From positions 232,426-296,425 of the forward strand of contig NZ_LWBU01000158.1 in the NCBI RefSeq assembly GCF_001646665.1: 64,000 bases of DNA. Direction: 5' to 3'. This DNA is from Streptomyces noursei (lineage in GTDB: Bacteria; Actinomycetota; Actinomycetes; Streptomycetales; Streptomycetaceae). Below the pieces are notes generated by a model that saw nothing but the letters and a program-made list of their open reading frames with translations, was not told the origin of the DNA and did not search any database. The number at the start of each line of letters is the position of its first letter. Position 1 is the stretch's first letter. Positions 60,844 to 64,000 of this stretch are shown here, in pieces. A program made the position numbers and the translations under genes.

Positions 60844-61257
60844 ATGACCCAGCGCACGCTCGTCCTTCTCAAGCCCGACGCCGTCCGCCGCGGCCTGATC
60901 GGCGAGATCATCGGTCGTATCGAGCGCAAGGCCGGATGGGCCATCACCGCGCTGGAGCTGCGCCACCTGGACCAGGACACGCTGGAGCAGCACTACGGCG
61001 AGCACAAGGGCAAGCCCTTCTACGAGCCGCTGGTCGCCTTCATGTCCTCCGGGCCGGTCGTCGCGCTGGTGGTCGAGGGCGAGCGGGTCATCGAGGGCGT
61101 ACGCCAGCTGGCGGGACCGACCGACCCGATTGCCGCGGCACCCGGGTCCATCCGTGGTGATTTCGGCACCATCGTCCGGGAGAACCTGATTCACGCCTCG
61201 GACTCGGAGGAGTCCGCCATTCGGGAACTGAAGATTTTCTTCCCCGGCATTTCCTGA
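60844..61257 (+). CDS. ndk: Nucleoside diphosphate kinase
   Basis: Phosphate transfer between nucleoside tri- and diphosphates, 137 residues, normally a hexamer or tetramer. It begins MTQRTLVLLKPDAVRRGLIG. The substrate loop FYEPLVAFMSSGPVVALVVE and the active-site His in GDFGTIVRENLIHASDSEES are present. The ATG has CAAGGAG 9 nt upstream. A TAGCCT element about 50 nt upstream (60797-60802) could be its -10. It is followed by a clean hairpin terminator. Confidence 0.98.
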   Translation: MTQRTLVLLKPDAVRRGLIGEIIGRIERKAGWAITALELRHLDQDTLEQHYGEHKGKPFYEPLVAFMSSGPVVALVVEGERVIEGVRQLAGPTDPIAAAPGSIRGDFGTIVRENLIHASDSEESAIRELKIFFPGIS

Positions 61258-61289
61258 CCCGCTGTCAGCCATACAGCGCTCATGACCTG

Positions 61290-61316
61290 GGGCGACCGAA
61301 GGAATTTCGGTCGCCC
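61290..61316 (+). terminator. Hairpin terminator after ndk
   Basis: Perfect 11-bp arms GGGCGACCGAA and TTCGGTCGCCC with a GGAAT loop, 33 bp past the ndk stop, followed by TT. Confidence 0.85.
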
Positions 61317-61520
61317 TTCGGCATATGAACGCCACGACCGGGAACGCATCGCTCCGACACTTCGTCACCTATACAGAGGCGGGCCACCGCGCCGTGTCCG
61401 CGCAGGCGGGACTACGATGTGAATCTCCTCGCCACACCACCCACCTCGCCGACCTGAGAAGCCGTCAACGCTCTAATTGGGAAGGCCCGACGCATCCTCA
61501 TGGGAAACAAGGGGAACTCA

Positions 61521-62540
61521 ATGTCGTTCATCGGCCGTGACATGGCTGTCGACCTCGGGACCGCCAACACGCTGGTGTACGTGAGGGGTCGCGGCATCGT
61601 CCTCAACGAGCCGTCCGTCGTCGCGATCAACACCAACACCGGCGGCATCCTGGCGGTCGGCGCCGAAGCGAAGAAGATGATCGGCCGGACGCCCGGCAAC
61701 ATCGTGGCGGTCCGGCCACTGAAGGACGGCGTGATCGCCGACTTCGAGATCACGGAGCGCATGCTCCGCTACTTCATCCTCAAGATCCACAAGCGCCGCT
61801 ACCTCGCCCGCCCGCGTGTCGTCGTCTGTGTGCCCTCGGGCATCACCGGCGTCGAGCGCCGCGCCGTCATCGAAGCGTCCACCCAGGCGGGCGCCCGTCA
61901 GGTGCACATCATCGAAGAGCCCATGGCCGCCGCCATCGGCTCCGGCCTCCCCGTCCACGAGGCCACCGGCAACATGGTCGTCGACATCGGCGGCGGCACC
62001 ACGGAGGTCGCCGTCATCTCGCTCGGCGGAATCGTCACGGCACAGTCCATCCGGGTGGCCGGTGACGAACTGGACAACGCGATCATCCAGCACGTCAAGA
62101 AGGAGTACAGCCTCCTCCTCGGCGAGCGGACCGCCGAGCAGATCAAGATCACCATCGGGTCGGCGTACGACCTGGACACCGACGAGCACACCGAGATCCG
62201 CGGCCGGGACCTGGTCTCCGGGCTCCCCAAGACGGTCGTCATCTCGGCCGCCGAGGTCCGCAAGGCCATCGAGGAGCCGGTCAACGCGATCGTCGACGCC
62301 GTGAAGACCACCCTCGACAAGTGCCCGCCGGAGCTGTCCGGCGACGTCATGGACCGGGGCATCGTCCTCACCGGCGGCGGCGCCCTGCTGCGCGGCCTCG
62401 ACGAGCGGCTGCGCCGGGAGACCGGCATGCCGATCCACATCGCGGAGGACCCGCTGGACTCGGTGGCGCTCGGCTCCGGCAAGTGCGTCGAGGAGTTCGA
62501 GGCGCTCCAGCAGGTGCTGGACGCCCAGCCCCGCAGATAG
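61521..62540 (+). CDS. mreB: Rod-shape/sporulation actin homologue MreB
   Basis: Actin-like filament protein; in Streptomyces it protects the spore wall rather than shaping hyphae. The 339-residue protein starts [20 protein letters not shown], which includes phosphate-1 of the actin ATPase. Other sites are [19 protein letters not shown] (phosphate-2) and [18 protein letters not shown] (adenosine motif). The ATG at 61521 has AAGGGGAA 7 nt upstream; an in-frame start at 61500 would add seven residues. A hairpin after the gene may restrict readthrough into mreC. Confidence 0.97.
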   Translation: MSFIGRDMAVDLGTANTLVYVRGRGIVLNEPSVVAINTNTGGILAVGAEAKKMIGRTPGNIVAVRPLKDGVIADFEITERMLRYFILKIHKRRYLARPRVVVCVPSGITGVERRAVIEASTQAGARQVHIIEEPMAAAIGSGLPVHEATGNMVVDIGGGTTEVAVISLGGIVTAQSIRVAGDELDNAIIQHVKKEYSLLLGERTAEQIKITIGSAYDLDTDEHTEIRGRDLVSGLPKTVVISAAEVRKAIEEPVNAIVDAVKTTLDKCPPELSGDVMDRGIVLTGGGALLRGLDERLRRETGMPIHIAEDPLDSVALGSGKCVEEFEALQQVLDAQPRR

Positions 62541-62554
62541 CGGAGCCCCACAGG

Positions 62555-62590
62555 TCAGCCGTACGGGTGCTGTCGGACCCGTACGGCTGA
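62555..62590 (+). terminator. Hairpin between mreB and mreC
   Basis: A perfect 14-bp stem (62555-62568 with 62577-62590) with an 8-nt loop begins 14 bp after the mreB stop. It can act as a partial terminator or processing site inside the mre cluster. Confidence 0.8.
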
Positions 62591-62663
62591 TCGTTGATCC
62601 GGTTGGTATAACGGCACAAACATTTCCTACGAGATTCCTACGAGGAAGGCACGGCCGCCCCAC

Positions 62664-63614
62664 GTGAGGGACACACGAGAGAGCCGGCTGCTCCTGGTGC
62701 TGCTGGTCGCCATCGCGTTCGCGCTGATCACGGTGGACATCCGCGGCGGCGAGGAGTCACCCGTCGACGGCGCCCGACGGGCGGCCGCCACGGTCTTCGG
62801 CCCGGTCGAGAACAGCGTCGCGTCCGCCGTCAACCCGGTCGGCAACGCCATCGCCGCCGTACGGGACTCCGGCGAACGCCACGACCGCATCGCCGAACTG
62901 GAACGGCAGAACGCCGCGCTCAAGGCGAAACTCGGCAGCGACGACCGCAACCGCAGCCGCGTACGCGAACTCGACAACCTGCTGAAGAAGGCAGGCGCCG
63001 GGCAGTACGGCATCAAGGCGGCGGAGGTCATCGCCATAGGAGCCGCCCAGGGCTTCTCCTGGACCGTCACCATCGACGCCGGCTCCGACGACGGCATCAA
63101 GCGGGACATGACGGTCATCAACGGGGACGGGCTCGTCGGCCGCGTCACCACCGTCGGCCCCGGCACCTCCACCGTGCTCCTCGCCAGCGACCCGGACTTC
63201 ACCGTCGGCACCCGCATGGAGCGCTCCGACGAACTGGGCTTCGCCACCGGGCAGGGCGACCGCCCGCTGTCCGTGCAGCTCCTCAACGGCAAGGCCAAGG
63301 TCAAGCCGGGCGACCGGCTCGTCACCTTCGGCTCGCGGGCCGACCGGCCGTTCGTGCCCGGCGTCCCGGTCGGCGAGGTCGTCCGCGTCGACCCCTCCAC
63401 CGGCAACCTCACCCGCAACATCTTCGTGCGCCCGTACGTCGGCTTCAGCAAGCTCGACGTCGTCGGCGTCGTCGTCCAAGCCCCGCGAACCGATCCCCGC
63501 GACGCCGTCCTGCCGCCCAAGCCCGCGCCCGAGCCGACCGTCACGGTCACGGTGACCCCGTCCCCGACCGGGGCGCCCAGCGGTGCCCCGAGCGGGCAGC
63601 CGGAGGGGGAGTGA
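62664..63614 (+). CDS. mreC: Rod-shape/sporulation protein MreC
   Basis: Bitopic membrane scaffold linking MreB to the peptidoglycan machinery, 316 residues. One N-terminal helix (LLLVLLVAIAFALITVDI, about residues 9-26) is followed by a coiled coil (RIAELERQNAALKAKLGSDD) and the two beta-barrel MreC core (VINGDGLVGRVTTVGPGTST). A Pro/Thr-rich C-terminal tail follows. GAGGAAGG lies about 15 nt before the GTG. Upstream, the 11-bp word ATTCCTACGAG or its near copy occurs twice in tandem (62626-62648). It ends 2 bp before mreD. Confidence 0.95.
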   Translation: MRDTRESRLLLVLLVAIAFALITVDIRGGEESPVDGARRAAATVFGPVENSVASAVNPVGNAIAAVRDSGERHDRIAELERQNAALKAKLGSDDRNRSRVRELDNLLKKAGAGQYGIKAAEVIAIGAAQGFSWTVTIDAGSDDGIKRDMTVINGDGLVGRVTTVGPGTSTVLLASDPDFTVGTRMERSDELGFATGQGDRPLSVQLLNGKAKVKPGDRLVTFGSRADRPFVPGVPVGEVVRVDPSTGNLTRNIFVRPYVGFSKLDVVGVVVQAPRTDPRDAVLPPKPAPEPTVTVTVTPSPTGAPSGAPSGQPEGE

Positions 63615-63616
63615 CC

Positions 63617-64000
63617 ATGCGCTTCAACCGGATCCTGCTCTCCACGACGCTCGTCGTCGTCGCCCTCGTCGTCCAGGTGTGCATCCTGGCCCGCCTCCAG
63701 CTCCCCGGCGCCGTCCCCGACCTGCTCCTGCTCGTCGTCGTCGGTCTCGCCCTGGTCTACGGGCACGTCAGCGGCGCCCTCATCGGCTTCGGGGCCGGCC
63801 TCCTCGTCGACCTCGCCCCGCCCGCCGACCACGCCGCCGGACGGTACGCCCTGGTGCTCTGCGTCATCGGCTACCTCGTCGGCCTCGCCAAGCCCGAGAA
63901 CGGCCAGCTGCGCTCCGCGACCGGCCCCATGGCCATGGTGGTCGTCGCGGCCGTCGGCTCGACCCTGCTGTACGCGGGCGTCGGCGCCCTCGTCGGCGAC
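63617..64000 (+). CDS. mreD: Rod-shape protein MreD, truncated by window edge
   Basis: The first 128 codons of an integral membrane protein of the elongation/spore-wall complex. Visible helices include ILLSTTLVVVALVVQVCILA, DLLLLVVVGLALVYGHVSGA and ALIGFGAGLLVDLAPPADHA, the last including the MreD-typical GFxxGLLxDL region. The ATG is preceded by GGAGGGGGA and lies 2 bp after the mreC stop. The gene runs off the right edge; pbp2 and rodA/sfr would be expected next. Confidence 0.94.
   Translation, partial: MRFNRILLSTTLVVVALVVQVCILARLQLPGAVPDLLLLVVVGLALVYGHVSGALIGFGAGLLVDLAPPADHAAGRYALVLCVIGYLVGLAKPENGQLRSATGPMAMVVVAAVGSTLLYAGVGALVGD

Overview
The window is chromosomal DNA of a Streptomyces or a very close actinomycete. 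The evidence is very high G+C with G/C-biased third codon positions, many GTG starts, a complete conservon, mycothiol-type and MsiK-dependent transport biology, sodF with a Nur-type box, and the gene order tig-clpP1-clpP2-clpX ... valS-folC-ndk-mreB-mreC-mreD, which matches the Streptomyces coelicolor SCO26xx core region. I see no integrase, transposase, phage module or CRISPR array, so this is core chromosome rather than an island.

Layout. 1-5580: a chitosan-oligosaccharide type uptake operon on the minus strand (ROK repressor, lipoprotein, two permeases, GH4 glycosidase cut by the window edge), which I equate with csnR-E-F-G-H. 5635-10755: MscS channel, HNH protein, a 115-bp tandem duplication and a secreted GH84 glycosidase. 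11025-13654: a small 12-residue-repeat protein coupled to malQ, and a small membrane protein. 13796-17910: MarR and TetR regulators around two EamA exporters and a LysR regulator, with perfect palindromic operators. 18035-20985: the four-gene conservon cvnA-B-C-D. 21283-35022: two aminopeptidase N paralogues flanking asd, a secreted TPPII-like subtilase, a CGNR regulator divergent from VOC and PNPOx-like genes, a Nudix hydrolase, and an orphan AbiEi-like/endonuclease-like fusion. 35167-37713: mycothiol-dependent nitroreductase-like protein, sodF and a glycerophosphodiesterase. 37858-43248: three amino-acid permease paralogues interrupted by bioY. 43398-50086: rpiB, nei/fpg, Eis-like acetyltransferase, PP2C phosphatase, an RSH-hydrolase-like HD protein, a membrane acyltransferase and two small genes. 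50150-50436: divergent tRNA-Gly(TCC) and tRNA-Pro(TGG). 50612-55008: tig, clpP1, clpP2, clpX. 55088-64000: a Pro/Gln-rich membrane protein, valS, folC, a DUF4233-like gene, ndk and the start of the mre cluster, with mreD cut by the right edge.

Non-coding signals are unusually readable. Many convergent or terminal junctions carry long, often perfect, G+C-rich hairpins. About ten genes have a TANNNT -10 hexamer ending 6-8 nt before the start codon, which implies leaderless transcripts. Several operators can be tied to a specific adjacent regulator: MarR, TetR, Nur, probably CsnR, and possibly CgnR and ClgR.

Nothing here amounts to a wholly new multi-gene defence or biosynthetic system. The least explained items are the repeat protein before malQ, the in-frame palindromic insertion in the second permease, the GH84 enzyme with Gln in place of an active-site Asp, the direct-repeat array between the CGNR and VOC genes, and the PP2C/RSH-like HD gene pair.
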